From Acetobacter malorum (lineage in GTDB: Bacteria > Pseudomonadota > Alphaproteobacteria > Acetobacterales > Acetobacteraceae), in contig NZ_LHZC01000044.1 of the NCBI RefSeq assembly GCF_001580615.1, forward strand, positions 1 through 64,000: a stretch of 64,000 nt of DNA. Reading direction: 5' to 3'. Both the position numbers and the translations under genes were made by a program. Positions within the stretch are counted from its first letter, which is position 1. Each line of letters opens with the position of its first letter. Below the pieces are notes generated by a model. It was not told where the DNA came from and did not search any database. It saw nothing but the letters and a program-made list of their open reading frames with translations. Below are positions 17,199 through 27,414 of the stretch, one piece after another.

Positions 17199-19220
17199 CT
17201 AGTCTATCGACAGCCCCGGGTCGGACGGTCGTTCATCCTCGTCCAGCAGCTCAGCGTCAAGCGGAGCGAAGACAAGTTCAGGGGGCTCTTCCGGCGGCAG
17301 ACCATACTCATCCAGAGCATGATCCTGCACGTCTCCCAGTTCAGCATCCGGGAAGACGGCCAGAATGGCCTTTACCAGCGGATGCGCCTGTGCGGTGCGC
17401 CGCTGGAACTGGATAATTTCCGCGCCCTGCTCATCCAGCGTCGGCTCGCCTTCCTCCTGAGAAAGGCGAATACGCCAGGGCATCTCAGACGCACTTTCCA
17501 GCACTTTCTGAAACTGGCGCGGCAGATCCGCGGGCAGGCCGGGCTGCATCCGCATGGTGATCGCACCGGGCGCGAAGGACACCACATGCACGCCATTCCG
17601 CAAATTCCCGTGCAACAGGGCCTCGCGCCGATCCTTGACCAGAGCAACAGCCTCACGCCAGGTGCGCGGCACCACCGGCCCTTGCGGTTCCGGCGCGGCC
17701 ACAACTTCCGGCGTGGGGGATGGCGCTGCGTCGGCCTCCGGCTCCTGCACCGCAACGGCAGACGCAACAGCGGGCGCGCTCGCCGCCACAGACGTTCCTG
17801 CGACCATCCGCAAGGGTGGCGGGCCTTCCTGTCCGCCCGATCTGCCGCCGTCAGACCGGGCCTCACTCAGAGCGGAGGGCGCATTCCCCTCCGGCCCGGC
17901 ACCCCCGCCCTGTGCGCCAGAGGGCACCGGAGCGCCCCCCTGCCCGGACAGCCGCCGCACCAGATCTTCCGGTGAGGGCAGATCCGCCACGTAACACAAC
18001 CGGATCAGCACCATATCCGCCGCAGCCCGGCGGTCTGGTGCCATTTCGACTTCCTTCAGGCCCTTCACCAGCATCTGCCAGGCACGCATCAGCACCGGCA
18101 CGGGAAAAGCTTCGGCCATCTCGGTGCCGCGCACCCGCTCGGCTTCCGGCATTTCTGCCGAATCCCGCAGGGACGGCACGGCCCGCAAGCGGGAGATCGT
18201 GTGGATCAGGTCCAGCATATCGCCCAGAACCAGCCCCAGATCAGCCCCACGCGCATGCGCCGCATCGGCCAGCGCCAGAGCCTGATCGGGCTTGCCGGTC
18301 ATGGCGGCGTCCAGCAGGTCAAACACCACCTGCCGGTCGGCCAGCCCCAGCATGTCACTGACGACGGAGGCGCCGATTTCGGCTTCATCCTCACCCTGTG
18401 CAATGGCCTGATCCAGCAGGGACAGACCATCACGCACGGAGCCATCCGCCGCACGGGCAATCAGCGCCAGCGCATCTTCGGACAGCCGGACATGTTCTTT
18501 TTCAGCAATACGGGCAAAGAGCGCGGCCAGATCGGCCTGCGGCACGCGGCGCAGATCAAACCGCTGGCAGCGGGACAGCACCGTAACCGGCACTTTGCGC
18601 AGTTCCGTAGTGGCAAAAATGAACGTGACCTGCGCCGGCGGCTCTTCCAGCGTCTTGAGCAACGCATTGAAGGCGTTGCGCGAGAGCATGTGCACTTCAT
18701 CGATGATGAAGACTTTCATGCGGCCCTGCATGGGGCGGAACCGCGTGGCTTCAATAATCTCGCGCACATCATCCACGCCGGTGCGGGAGGCGGCGTCCAT
18801 TTCCAGCACGTCAGGGTGCCGGTCATTCAGAATAGCCACGCAGTTAGCGCACACGCCGCAGGGGTCTGCCGTGGGGCCACCGTTGCCATCCGGGCCAATG
18901 CAATTGAGCGCACGGGCAATAATACGGGCGGTGGTGGTTTTCCCGACGCCACGTACGCCTGTCAGCATGAAGGCATGCGCCACGCGCCCAAGCGCGAAGG
19001 CGTTCCGCAAGGTGCGGACCATGGCTTCCTGACCAATCAGGTCATCAAACGTCGTGGGGCGATATTTGCGCGCCAGAACACGGTAGGGGGATGTGTTTTG
19101 AGGCGCGGGGACCGGGGCGGGGACGGCTGGAGCGGCGTCGCCAAACAGACCGGGGCCTTCCATCACAGGATCGGGCAGCCCGTCATCCCGGGAGTGGTGC
19201 GCATCGGTCTTATCGGTCAT
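17199..19220 (-). CDS. dnaX: DNA polymerase III subunits gamma and tau
   Basis: Clamp-loader ATPase of the replicative polymerase. The 673-residue protein has Walker [13 protein letters not shown], the zinc-binding Cys cluster (CGVCANC), Walker [10 protein letters not shown] and the sensor region [18 protein letters not shown] Gly/Pro/Ala-rich linker at about residues 420-520 separates the ATPase part from the tau-specific C-terminal part. I saw no A-rich slippery heptamer of the E. coli type, so a separate short gamma form is not indicated. It lies directly downstream of the 4.5S RNA gene. Confidence 0.94.
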   Translation of the reverse strand: MTDKTDAHHSRDDGLPDPVMEGPGLFGDAAPAVPAPVPAPQNTSPYRVLARKYRPTTFDDLIGQEAMVRTLRNAFALGRVAHAFMLTGVRGVGKTTTARIIARALNCIGPDGNGGPTADPCGVCANCVAILNDRHPDVLEMDAASRTGVDDVREIIEATRFRPMQGRMKVFIIDEVHMLSRNAFNALLKTLEEPPAQVTFIFATTELRKVPVTVLSRCQRFDLRRVPQADLAALFARIAEKEHVRLSEDALALIARAADGSVRDGLSLLDQAIAQGEDEAEIGASVVSDMLGLADRQVVFDLLDAAMTGKPDQALALADAAHARGADLGLVLGDMLDLIHTISRLRAVPSLRDSAEMPEAERVRGTEMAEAFPVPVLMRAWQMLVKGLKEVEMAPDRRAAADMVLIRLCYVADLPSPEDLVRRLSGQGGAPVPSGAQGGGAGPEGNAPSALSEARSDGGRSGGQEGPPPLRMVAGTSVAASAPAVASAVAVQEPEADAAPSPTPEVVAAPEPQGPVVPRTWREAVALVKDRREALLHGNLRNGVHVVSFAPGAITMRMQPGLPADLPRQFQKVLESASEMPWRIRLSQEEGEPTLDEQGAEIIQFQRRTAQAHPLVKAILAVFPDAELGDVQDHALDEYGLPPEEPPELVFAPLDAELLDEDERPSDPGLSID

Positions 19221-19280
19221 GACAGTTCCGAGGAAAAAAACTCACGCTCCTGTGGCCTGAGGCTCTGAGCGGAAAAAGGT

Positions 19281-19375
19281 GGAAAGCCGAACAATGACCC
19301 GCTCGAAACTCACTAGGGCTGCTTCCTTCCGGACCTGACCAGGTTAGCAAGGCGCTCGTCCACTGCCGACTTTCC
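19281..19375 (-). ncRNA. ffs: 4.5S signal recognition particle RNA
   Basis: On the minus strand the conserved SRP domain IV apical hairpin is present: GGTCAGGTCCGGAAGGAAGC around 19340-19321, flanked by complementary arms (GGAAAG at the 5' end, CTTTCC at the 3' end). The approximately 95-nucleotide length is normal for bacterial small SRP RNA. It precedes dnaX on the same strand, as in many alphaproteobacteria. The exact ends are estimated from the terminal pairing. Confidence 0.93.
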
Positions 19376-19503
19376 GAGGAGAGAGATAGCACCAAACCGC
19401 CACGCCTGCCAACCCTGCCCTTTTCCCTCTTTGCCTTGCGGCAAGGGCCGGGCTAGGAGGTATAAGGTCTGAGCCATTCCTTGCCCCTTCAGAGAGTCTG
19501 AGC

Positions 19504-19944
19504 GTGTCCAAATTCAGCCTGTTCCCCCATGCCGCCATGGTCCTGCTGGCTTCCGCCCTGACCGCTGCCCCCCTGCCTGCCCATGCTGACGATGATGAAA
19601 ACAAATCGTCCGTGCGCAGCACGGTGCCAAATGCGCAGCTCCAGAAGGAACTCGCCGTTCTGCAATACAAGCCCGAGGCTGCCAGCCCCGCCTGTATCGA
19701 CTCCCTGAAGGAACTGCACAAAACACAGGCCCAGCTGCAGGAAGAACAGACCCGCACGAATGACCAGGATCTGGCCATTGCGCAGGACGTGCTGGAGTCC
19801 GATTTTGAAAATTCTATTGAAATCTGCTCACCAGACGTCCGCCAGCTTTGTGAAACACCCAACCCGGAAAAAGCTCTGGCACTGGCCTGTGAACGGCTGG
19901 GCAGCATTCCGGATGATGCTCAGACCACCTCCGCAGCAGACTGA
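19504..19944 (+). CDS. Exported hypothetical protein with helical core
   Basis: A GTG-started frame of 146 residues with GAGAG upstream. It has a clear Sec signal peptide (SLFPHAAMVLLASALTAAPLPAHA, cleavage after AHA) followed by an acidic, mostly helical mature part with four Cys (CIDSL, CSPDV, CETP, CERL), which could form disulfides in the periplasm. I do not recognise a domain. It lies between ffs and the amino-sugar kinase on the opposite strand to dnaX. Confidence 0.7.
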   Translation: MSKFSLFPHAAMVLLASALTAAPLPAHADDDENKSSVRSTVPNAQLQKELAVLQYKPEAASPACIDSLKELHKTQAQLQEEQTRTNDQDLAIAQDVLESDFENSIEICSPDVRQLCETPNPEKALALACERLGSIPDDAQTTSAAD

Positions 19945-20054
19945 CACCCTACAAAGTTTTGCCCGTAGCGCACGTTTTGAAAACGATATAATCTTTACGC
20001 TCTGCAACCCACTTCCTTTTGCAAAGAGCGTCCTTTTGACCAAAGCCCGTGCCC

Positions 20055-21029
20055 ATGCCTGAGCCTTTTGTGCCCCCTCACCTGCCGCATGGTCCGGCCA
20101 TTCTGGCTGTGGATGGTGGCGGCACAAAAACACTGGCCGTGCGCGTTGGCCCGGATGCCACCGTTCAGGCGGTGCAGATTACCAAAGGCTGCAATCCGTT
20201 TGATCAGCCCGATTGGCAAAATATTCTCACAAACCTCGTCACACCTCTTGCGTCTGGGCTACAGGCCGCCGCCTTTGGGATTGCAGGCTATGGTGAAAAC
20301 CGGGAGACGGGCCGCCTGCTCCGTGCCCACGTCCACCAGCTCTGCCCGGCCACCCCGCTCAGCCTGACTAATGACGTTGATATGGCCTGCATCGGTGCCT
20401 TTGCAGGCGAGGCTGGAGTTCTCCTTCTCTCCGGCACAGGCTCCATGGCCTGGGCGTCTGACGGCGCAGACCAGACAGCCCGCGTCGGTGGATGGGGGCC
20501 GGTTTTTGGTGACGAAGGCAGTGCCTACTGGATTGGCCGCAAAGCCCTGCAACGTGTGTGTCAGGCCATGGACGGGCGCGCGCCGGAAGCAAAAGACTTT
20601 GCCCAGAAAATTTGCGCCACCATGCACTGGCCTGATGAAAATCCGGCAGCCCTCGATGCCCTGCTTGGCTGGTACAATCAGCAGGAACGCCCCCGTCCTG
20701 CTGTGGCCCACTGTGCCCGCCTGATTGATGAGATGGCGGAAGCCGGCTGCCCGGAGGCCCGCGCCCTCATCACGCAGGCTGCGCAGCATCTTGCTACGCT
20801 GGTCCAGACAGCGCGGGCACGCTTTTCTGAACACACTTTGCCCTGGAGCTACGCGGGCAGCGTCTTCAAAAGTCGTCTGCTGCGCGACACTTTGACGGAC
20901 TTATGTGGCACGCCTCAGCCCCCGCGCCTGCCGCCTGTTGGCGGAGGAATTGTGCAGGCCGCCAGACTTGCCGGGTGGCCAATTGACGCTGCATGGATTG
21001 CACGCCTTGCCCATGCGCTAGATGCTTAA
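20055..21029 (+). CDS. N-acetylglucosamine/glucosamine kinase (BadF/BadG ATPase family)
   Basis: Actin-like ATPase-fold sugar kinase of about 324 residues. Phosphate-1 motif VDGGGTKTLAV, phosphate-2 region LLSGTGSMAW, the GGWGPVFGDEGSAYWIGR segment typical of GlcNAc and glucosamine kinases, and a C-terminal PVGGGIVQAARLAG adenosine motif. It probably makes GlcNAc-6-P for the nagA product downstream, for example from recycled cell wall or chitin sugars. GTG 20049 is an alternative start two codons upstream; neither has a strong ribosome binding site. The last codons overlap a short frame that I reject. Confidence 0.82.
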   Translation: MPEPFVPPHLPHGPAILAVDGGGTKTLAVRVGPDATVQAVQITKGCNPFDQPDWQNILTNLVTPLASGLQAAAFGIAGYGENRETGRLLRAHVHQLCPATPLSLTNDVDMACIGAFAGEAGVLLLSGTGSMAWASDGADQTARVGGWGPVFGDEGSAYWIGRKALQRVCQAMDGRAPEAKDFAQKICATMHWPDENPAALDALLGWYNQQERPRPAVAHCARLIDEMAEAGCPEARALITQAAQHLATLVQTARARFSEHTLPWSYAGSVFKSRLLRDTLTDLCGTPQPPRLPPVGGGIVQAARLAGWPIDAAWIARLAHALDA

Positions 21030-21330
21030 TACCTCCAGAAAAATCCTGAATGTTTCGCACATCAATACAGAAGTAGCCACACAGAGGGGAAACGAACCAT
21101 CCATAGAACTTGCTTTAGCTCATAAAAATTCAATGGTTTTTCAAAATGTGTGGCAATACAAAAATCACCCCAAAAATACACCCTACCTTGAAAGAGAAAT
21201 TCTTTCATCTGGTGAAATTTCTTTATAAATTTTGTGATTTTTAAAAAACACCCAACCAAACGACCAACCTCTTCCCGTATCGTTTTTGACCCTGCCCCGT
21301 ATAAAGTCTTTGCAAACAGGAGCCTCACCC
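21030..21330. other. AT-rich intergenic region upstream of nagA
   Basis: About 300 bases, much richer in A and T than the flanking genes, with many A-runs and T-runs. It contains a short inverted repeat (GAAATT ... AATTTC around 21198-21223) and a TATAAA at 21300. A 68-codon frame starts within the kinase stop but has a composition unlike real genes here. The region most likely carries the nagA promoter and regulator sites. Confidence 0.5.
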
Positions 21331-22434
21331 ATGTCAGCCCTTGACGGACATCTTGTCCTTCCTGACCGTATCATGCCCGGACGCCTCTCTTTCTCCGAAC
21401 AGATTGAGAGTACTGAAGCCCGGAACGCGGTGCCAGACCGCTATATTCTGCCGGGCTTTATTGATGGCCATGTGCATGGCGGCAACGGGGCAGATACCAT
21501 GGATGGTGTAGAGGCCATTCACACCCTCTCCCGCTTTCATGCGCAGCATGGCACCACCACTATTCTGCCCACCACCATCACGCGCCCCTGGGCGGATGTG
21601 ATGGACGCGCTGCATGCCGTAGCAGAAGTGGTACGCACACAGATCCCCGGCGGCCCGGTTGTGCATGGGGCGCATCTGGAAGGCCCGTTTGTCAGCCCGC
21701 ATAAGCTGGGTGCGCAACCGCCTTACGCCATTCCACCGACAGCCGACCGCGTGGCCGAAGCGCTGGGCACAGACTGTGTGCGTGTGGTGACGCTTGCCCC
21801 GGAACTCCCCCACGCCAAGACCGCAATCAAGCAGTTTGCAGATGCCGGAGTGCGCGTCAGCCTTGGCCATACCGTTGCGGAATATGAAGAGGCCAATGCC
21901 GCTATTTGCCATATCTGTGCATCCGGTGGCGTTGCTGGGGCCACGCATCTGTTCAATGCCATGGCGCCTATTACCAGCCGCAAGCCCGGCCCCGTCACGG
22001 CCCTGATGTGCAGTGATGCTTATGCAGAAATGATTTTTGACACCCACCACGTGCACCCCGCCACCTTCCGGCTGGCGCATCGCGTGATGGGAGGCAGACT
22101 GGTTTTTGTTACAGACGCCATGCGCGCCACAGGCCTGCCTGAAGGCCCCAGCCAACTGGGTGGGCAGGAAGTGATGGTGAAAGACGGCACGGCCCGCCTG
22201 CCCGATGGCAGTCTGGCTGGCAGCGTGCTGACACTGGATCAGGCCCTGCGCAACGCTCTTCAGGCTGGCACGCCTTTGCTGGAAGTTGCTGCTCTGCTCA
22301 GCACCAATCCGGCCCGGTATCTTGGCCTGACAGACCGGGGCGCACTGGAGGCCGGTAAACGCGCTGATTTTGTCGTGCTGGATTCTGCCTTTATGGTTCA
22401 GGAAGTCTGGGTTGGCGGGGAACGCATTCACTAA
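21331..22434 (+). CDS. nagA: N-acetylglucosamine-6-phosphate deacetylase
   Basis: Deacetylates GlcNAc-6-P to glucosamine-6-P. The 367-residue protein has the HxH metal site (GHVHGGNGADT), Glu in HLEGPFVSPHKLGAQ, SLGHT, THLFNAM and FVTDAM, the NagA signature set. ATG 21331 has AGGAG eight bases upstream. It is preceded by an amino-sugar kinase, so the two probably work in sequence, although the AT-rich gap suggests a separate promoter. Confidence 0.93.
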   Translation: MSALDGHLVLPDRIMPGRLSFSEQIESTEARNAVPDRYILPGFIDGHVHGGNGADTMDGVEAIHTLSRFHAQHGTTTILPTTITRPWADVMDALHAVAEVVRTQIPGGPVVHGAHLEGPFVSPHKLGAQPPYAIPPTADRVAEALGTDCVRVVTLAPELPHAKTAIKQFADAGVRVSLGHTVAEYEEANAAICHICASGGVAGATHLFNAMAPITSRKPGPVTALMCSDAYAEMIFDTHHVHPATFRLAHRVMGGRLVFVTDAMRATGLPEGPSQLGGQEVMVKDGTARLPDGSLAGSVLTLDQALRNALQAGTPLLEVAALLSTNPARYLGLTDRGALEAGKRADFVVLDSAFMVQEVWVGGERIH

Positions 22435-22572
22435 AGCCTGCACTTTCCTCCAAATTGCCTCACTCAGCTGCGCCATAAGGCCTGCACAGGCCGGCGCTCA
22501 GGGAACAGGCGACGTGCGCCTTACGTTATGCAGGCAGCCAAACACATGAAACAAACAAAGAGAGACTGAATC

Positions 22573-23526
22573 ATGGATCTTCGCCCCCTCGGCACCACCG
22601 GCTTCCAGATTGCCCCCATTGTTTTTGGTGGCAATGTGTTTGGCTGGACCCTTGATGAAAAAACCAGCTTCAGCATTCTGGATGCGTTTGTTGACCATGG
22701 ATTTAACGCCATCGACACGGCCGACGTGTATTCCGTCTGGGCACCGGGGAATGAGGGCGGCGAGTCTGAAACCATTATTGGCAACTGGCTCAAGGCCAAT
22801 CCGGGCAAGCGGGATCAGGTTTTCATTTTCACAAAAGTAGGCTGGGACCTAGAAAAGCCGGGCGAAAAAGGGCTTTCCGAACGCTGGATTATGGAAGCGG
22901 CGGAACGCTCACTCAAACGTCTGGGCGTTGAGCGGATTGATCTCTACTTCTCTCATCGGGCTGACCCGGAAACACCCTATGAAGAAACCCTCGGCGCTTT
23001 TGATAAGCTTTTGAAAGCCGGAAAAATCCGCGCCATCGGCGCATCCAATCTGGACGCCAGCCAACTCAGCTCAGCACTGGATGTGGCCAAAACCCACAAC
23101 CTGCCGCGCTATGAGGTGATTCAGCCCGAATATAACCTGTATGACCGCAGTTCCTATGATGGCGCGCTGCGGGATCTGTGCATCAAAGAGAAACTGGGGG
23201 TTGTGCCCTATTACAGCCTTGCCTCAGGCTTCCTGTCTGGAAAATACCGCACGCAGGATGATCTTTCCCAGAGTGCACGCGGTGCTGGTGTTGGCAAATA
23301 CCTCAACCCGCGTGGCCTGAAAATTCTGGCAGCTCTTGATGCTGTTGCCGCGCGGCATGATGCCAAACAGGCCGAAGTAGCTCTGGCCTGGCTGATTGGG
23401 CGGGAAGGGGTCACAGCCCCCATCGCCAGCGCAACCCGGCGTGAACATATCGAGAGTTTTGCAAAAGCTGTCCAGCTAGAGCTGTCCGCAGAAGACCGCG
23501 CAGAACTGGACGCCGCCAACGCCTGA
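22573..23526 (+). CDS. Aldo/keto reductase
   Basis: NADPH-dependent oxidoreductase of 317 residues with the AKR catalytic tetrad visible: Asp and Tyr in DTADVYSVW, Lys in IFTKVGW, His in LYFSHRAD. It also has QPEYNLYDR and a C-terminal cofactor site (GREGVTAPIASATRREHIE). The family acts on many aldehydes and ketones. Neighbours do not narrow the substrate. It ends in a strong terminator. Confidence 0.9.
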   Translation: MDLRPLGTTGFQIAPIVFGGNVFGWTLDEKTSFSILDAFVDHGFNAIDTADVYSVWAPGNEGGESETIIGNWLKANPGKRDQVFIFTKVGWDLEKPGEKGLSERWIMEAAERSLKRLGVERIDLYFSHRADPETPYEETLGAFDKLLKAGKIRAIGASNLDASQLSSALDVAKTHNLPRYEVIQPEYNLYDRSSYDGALRDLCIKEKLGVVPYYSLASGFLSGKYRTQDDLSQSARGAGVGKYLNPRGLKILAALDAVAARHDAKQAEVALAWLIGREGVTAPIASATRREHIESFAKAVQLELSAEDRAELDAANA

Positions 23527-23547
23527 CGCGACTGCGGCCAGCACAAC

Positions 23548-23593
23548 AAAAAAGGGAAGAAGGCCGGGATATCCGATCTTCTTCCCTTTTTTT
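23548..23593 (+). terminator. Bidirectional terminator between aldo/keto reductase and opgH
   Basis: A 15-base perfect stem (AAAAAAGGGAAGAAG with its complement) and a T-run on both sides, between two convergent genes. Confidence 0.9.
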
Positions 23594-23640
23594 ATAAACA
23601 GCACATTTTCAGGGATTTTTCAAAAACCCTTTGAAAATAC

Positions 23641-25782
23641 TCAGGCTGGCAGGCGGCTTATCGCAGCCACACCTTCTGCACAGCCCAGAACAGCAGCTTT
23701 TTCCTTGGTTGTGAGCTGCCCTTCCAGAACCGAGAGGCTCGGTGCTTCCGAGACTTTCAGCAGCCCCACCAGCTGATCCGGGTTAATCGGATCACCCGGC
23801 TTGCGGGCTGCCGGGAGCATGGCGGCATGGGCCTGCAACAGGCCAGCATCTGCCCGCAGAGCGCGCAAGGCGTCATGAGGCAGGGAAGGACCGTGATCCT
23901 CCTCCACAGCCCGCTCGGTCTTTAGCAGAACATCCGGCGGATGCGTTTCTTCCGGCACCAGAAGCAGACCAGCTTTTTTAAAGCTTTGCCCTACATCCCG
24001 GCTGCTGGTCATCACGACCAGCGGAATGGAAAAGACCAGCCCGAGCAGCACAGGCGTCATCCAGAAGAACAGGGATGGTGAGACAACCCACGCCCCGGCC
24101 CCCAGCAGCAAACCAAAAATGGTAAACTTGGCGTATTGTCTGACAACAACGCCAAAAGGCACACCACCATCATCACGCTTCTGCGTGTTCCAGCCGGAAT
24201 CATGCCCGGACAGGATGGACAGCACACCAGACGTCTGGATCAGCATAGCGATCGGGGCAATCAGGCCACCAATCAGCGTTTCCACCAGCACGGAGCCAGC
24301 AGCACGGATTGCACCACCGCAGCCTTTGCAGGTTGCGCGGTCAAACATCAGGGCAATGTAGGCTAGCAGCTTGGGGGCCAGCAGAATGGCCATGGTGCCG
24401 ATAAACACGTATTTTGCCTGCACCGGGTCCACATGCGGCCAGTGCGGGTAAAGCAGTTTTGTATCCCCGAAATATTCGGGATGTTCAAAATGCGCCTGCA
24501 GAGAGATCAAAATCCCCGTCAGCAGGAAGACCAGCCAGAGCGGGGAGGTGACGTAGGCCCCAATACCCACCACCATATGCATCCGGCTGATCCAGTGCAG
24601 TTTTTTGGTGGGCAGCACTTTGACATGCTGCAAGTTGCCCTGACACCAGCGCCGGTCACGAATAGCCACATCCGTCAGAGACGGTGGGCTTTCTTCGTAC
24701 GATCCATCAAGCCCCGGCACCATGTGAATGGCCCAGCCACCGCGACGCATGAGGGCCGCTTCCACAAAGTCATGGCTCAGAATATGGCCGCCAAACGGCT
24801 TGCGCCCCGGCACATGCGGCAGGCCAGCCTGTCCGGCAAAAGCCTCGGTGCGGATAATGGCGTTATGGCCCCAGTAATTGCCTTCAGACCCGTGCCACCA
24901 GGCAATGCCATGCGCAATCACCGGCCCATAGACACGGCCAGCAAACTGCTGCAGGCGGGCAAACAGGGTGGTGCCGCCAACAATCACCGGCAGGGTCTGG
25001 ATCAGCCCCACGCCCGGGTTACGCTCCATGGCGCCGGCCATCCGCACCAGTGTCTCGCCGGACATCACGGAGTCCGCATCCAGCGTCACCATCTGGTCAT
25101 AGGCGCCGCCAAAGCGACGCACCCATTCCCCGACATTCCCAGCCTTGCGTTCCACATTGTTATGGCGACGGCGATAGAAGATCCGGTTTTCGCCACCCGT
25201 CTGCGCACGCAGGGCAAGAAAAGCCGCTTCCTCCTCCACCCACACATCCGGGTTGGTTGTGTCGGAGAGAATGAACACATCAAACGCATCGACCTGCCCT
25301 GTTTCACACAGGCTGGTATAAATGGCTTTCAGCCCCGCCATCACGCGGTGCGGGGGTTCATTGTACGTGGGCAGCAGAAGCGCTGTGCGCGAGTGCAGGG
25401 TAGGGAGCGGGCCTGACCGCGTAATCCCCAGACCCAGACCACCCCGTGTAATCAGCGAGACAAACCCGGCCAGTGACGAAGTGAAGGCCAGTGCAATCCA
25501 CAGGAACAGGGCGACAAACAGCACCAGCATCACCACCCCGAGGATGGAGGTGCCGTTAGCATCCAGCACTTTATGCGTACGCCATGCGCCAAAAGCGGTC
25601 AGCGCCAGCGCGGAGCCGAGAACCAGAAACCGCCGCAGCCCGATGGTTGCCGGAGAAGTTGAGGGCGTTCTGCCCCGTCCCTCCATATCCGGCGCGGCAT
25701 GCAGGTCCTGCACGGGCATGGCCAGAGGGGCTTCTGGCGGAAGAGCCTGAAACGGCAGAGTGTTTTGTTCAGGCTGCGTCAT
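23641..25782 (-). CDS. opgH: Glucans biosynthesis glucosyltransferase H
   Basis: Inner-membrane GT2 enzyme that makes the beta-1,2 backbone of osmoregulated periplasmic glucans. The 713-residue protein has two N-terminal membrane segments, a cytosolic GT2 domain with TLDADSVMSG (Asp motif) and RDRRWCQGNLQH (QxxRW-like), then several membrane helices. It is shorter than E. coli OpgH (847). ATG 25782 shares its A with the opgG stop (TAATG), so translation is coupled. A start at 25806 would overlap opgG further. Confidence 0.93.
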   Translation of the reverse strand: MTQPEQNTLPFQALPPEAPLAMPVQDLHAAPDMEGRGRTPSTSPATIGLRRFLVLGSALALTAFGAWRTHKVLDANGTSILGVVMLVLFVALFLWIALAFTSSLAGFVSLITRGGLGLGITRSGPLPTLHSRTALLLPTYNEPPHRVMAGLKAIYTSLCETGQVDAFDVFILSDTTNPDVWVEEEAAFLALRAQTGGENRIFYRRRHNNVERKAGNVGEWVRRFGGAYDQMVTLDADSVMSGETLVRMAGAMERNPGVGLIQTLPVIVGGTTLFARLQQFAGRVYGPVIAHGIAWWHGSEGNYWGHNAIIRTEAFAGQAGLPHVPGRKPFGGHILSHDFVEAALMRRGGWAIHMVPGLDGSYEESPPSLTDVAIRDRRWCQGNLQHVKVLPTKKLHWISRMHMVVGIGAYVTSPLWLVFLLTGILISLQAHFEHPEYFGDTKLLYPHWPHVDPVQAKYVFIGTMAILLAPKLLAYIALMFDRATCKGCGGAIRAAGSVLVETLIGGLIAPIAMLIQTSGVLSILSGHDSGWNTQKRDDGGVPFGVVVRQYAKFTIFGLLLGAGAWVVSPSLFFWMTPVLLGLVFSIPLVVMTSSRDVGQSFKKAGLLLVPEETHPPDVLLKTERAVEEDHGPSLPHDALRALRADAGLLQAHAAMLPAARKPGDPINPDQLVGLLKVSEAPSLSVLEGQLTTKEKAAVLGCAEGVAAISRLPA

Positions 25783-27329
25783 TACGGCGTCCAACGGTAT
25801 ACCCATTCTTCTGAGACCGGGCCGCTATCCGCTGCCAGAACACACCGGAGTTCCACGACCTTTTCATCACCTGGGACGAATTCAAAGGTTGTGCGCCAGC
25901 CATTGATATTCGGGTTCGGCTCGACCACCACATTCCGGATCTTACCGCCAGAAGACTGCGGTTCCAGATGGAACTTCGTGTCCTTCGGCAGCCGTTCAAA
26001 CGGCACACCCATGAAATCGATAGCAAAGAAGCGGGCGTTTTTATCATCCACCACGGAGCCAACACGGGTGGCCCCTACGCGCGCCAACGGCGTGGGGAAG
26101 GGGGCATCCCACCCCCAGTACATCCGGTAGGTAAAGCTGTATTCCTTCCCGGCCTCGAGCGGGGTCTTGGGCCGCCAGAAGGAAACGATGTTGTCATTCA
26201 CTTCATTCGGGGTCGGGATTTCCACCAGATCCACCCAGCCCTGACCCCAGTCCCCAATGGGTTCGATCCACAGGGACGGACGTTTTTCATAATTCAGCGC
26301 CAGATCTTCAAAATCATGGAAGTTCCGGCGGCGCTGCATCAGGCCGAAACCACGCGGGGAATCATCTGAAAACGCCGAGAACTGCAAATCGAGCGGGTTA
26401 CGCAGCGGGCGGAACAGTTCCTGCCCGGCCCCCGTCCACATCTGCAGGGCTTCACTATCATGAGCCGCCGGACGCCAGTCATCCACATGGGTGCGGTCAT
26501 TGGCGTCAAAATAGAACATGCCCGTCAACGGCGCGATACCGGACTGTTCAATTTTGGTGCGCGGGTAAATGGTGGACTGCACGTCAAACACCGTCGCATC
26601 ACCCGGGCGGATGGTAAAGCGGAAGGCCCCGGCTACGGAGGGGCTGTCCAGCAGGGCATGCACCACAACGGCCTTCACACCCGGCTGCGGTTTTTCCAGC
26701 CAGAAGGCGCGGAAGAGTGCGAATTCCTCGCCCTTCGGGTCCCCTGTGCCGTCCGCAAAGCCGCGGGCGGAGAGGCCATAGCTCTGCCCTTTGGCGACTG
26801 CGCGGAAATAGGATGCGCCCAGAAAGACGCAGAATTCTTCCATCACGCCCGGCGTGTTGATGGGCGTGCGCAACCGCAGCCCGGCAAAGCCGAGGTTATC
26901 ATCCACCCTCAGAGAGGGGTCACCATAGGTGAACAGATCCGGAGAATAGGGAACGGCTTCAGACTTACCGTCCTTAATTTCAAAAATATCAATCCGGGGG
27001 CGGTAGAGGAACCCGCGCGGGAAAAACGCGACATCAAAAGCCAGACTGTCGTCATGCCACAGGGTTTTATCTTCCCGGTAGGCAATACTGCGGAACTGGT
27101 CAAAATTGAGATTATCCAGCGCCTTGGGCAAGGTCTGCGACGGACCATGATACGGGGCACTGGCCAGACGGCGGGCAATTTGCCGGACCGTCATATCGTC
27201 AAATGTCCCCGTTGCCCCTTCAAGCCCTTCTGCTCTGGCCTGACGGGCAACAACGCCCCCGGCCAGAGTAGCGAGTGTCGCCCCCGCGCCAATCCGCATT
27301 AAGTCTCGTCGCTGTACAGATGAAGACAC
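25782..27329 (-). CDS. opgG: Glucans biosynthesis protein G, Tat-exported
   Basis: Periplasmic protein needed for synthesis or branching of osmoregulated glucans. The 515-residue product starts at GTG 27329 with GGGAG six bases upstream. The N-terminus carries a twin-arginine signal (QRRDLMRIGAGATLATLAGGVVARQARA). Family segments include FPRGFLYRPRIDIFEI, GLSARGFADGTGDPKGEEF, GMFYFDANDR and FSDDSPRGFGLMQR. E. coli OpgG is Sec-exported, while its paralogue OpgD uses Tat, so the name OpgD-like is also defensible. Confidence 0.9.
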   Translation of the reverse strand: MSSSVQRRDLMRIGAGATLATLAGGVVARQARAEGLEGATGTFDDMTVRQIARRLASAPYHGPSQTLPKALDNLNFDQFRSIAYREDKTLWHDDSLAFDVAFFPRGFLYRPRIDIFEIKDGKSEAVPYSPDLFTYGDPSLRVDDNLGFAGLRLRTPINTPGVMEEFCVFLGASYFRAVAKGQSYGLSARGFADGTGDPKGEEFALFRAFWLEKPQPGVKAVVVHALLDSPSVAGAFRFTIRPGDATVFDVQSTIYPRTKIEQSGIAPLTGMFYFDANDRTHVDDWRPAAHDSEALQMWTGAGQELFRPLRNPLDLQFSAFSDDSPRGFGLMQRRRNFHDFEDLALNYEKRPSLWIEPIGDWGQGWVDLVEIPTPNEVNDNIVSFWRPKTPLEAGKEYSFTYRMYWGWDAPFPTPLARVGATRVGSVVDDKNARFFAIDFMGVPFERLPKDTKFHLEPQSSGGKIRNVVVEPNPNINGWRTTFEFVPGDEKVVELRCVLAADSGPVSEEWVYRWTP

Positions 27330-27414
27330 TCCAGACTCCCGAATTCCCTATAAGTTAAGGGCTAAAAATTTCTTTAATGACAAAATTGCCGTGCGATACG
27401 GCTTTTTAAGGGCA

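Noticed and set aside
17199-19220. Programmed frameshift in dnaX giving the gamma subunit
   Set aside because: No A-rich slippery sequence with a downstream stop was seen at the expected place.
21022-21228. 68-codon frame overlapping the end of the sugar kinase
   Set aside because: Lies in an AT-rich intergenic region, with no ribosome binding site and no family resemblance.
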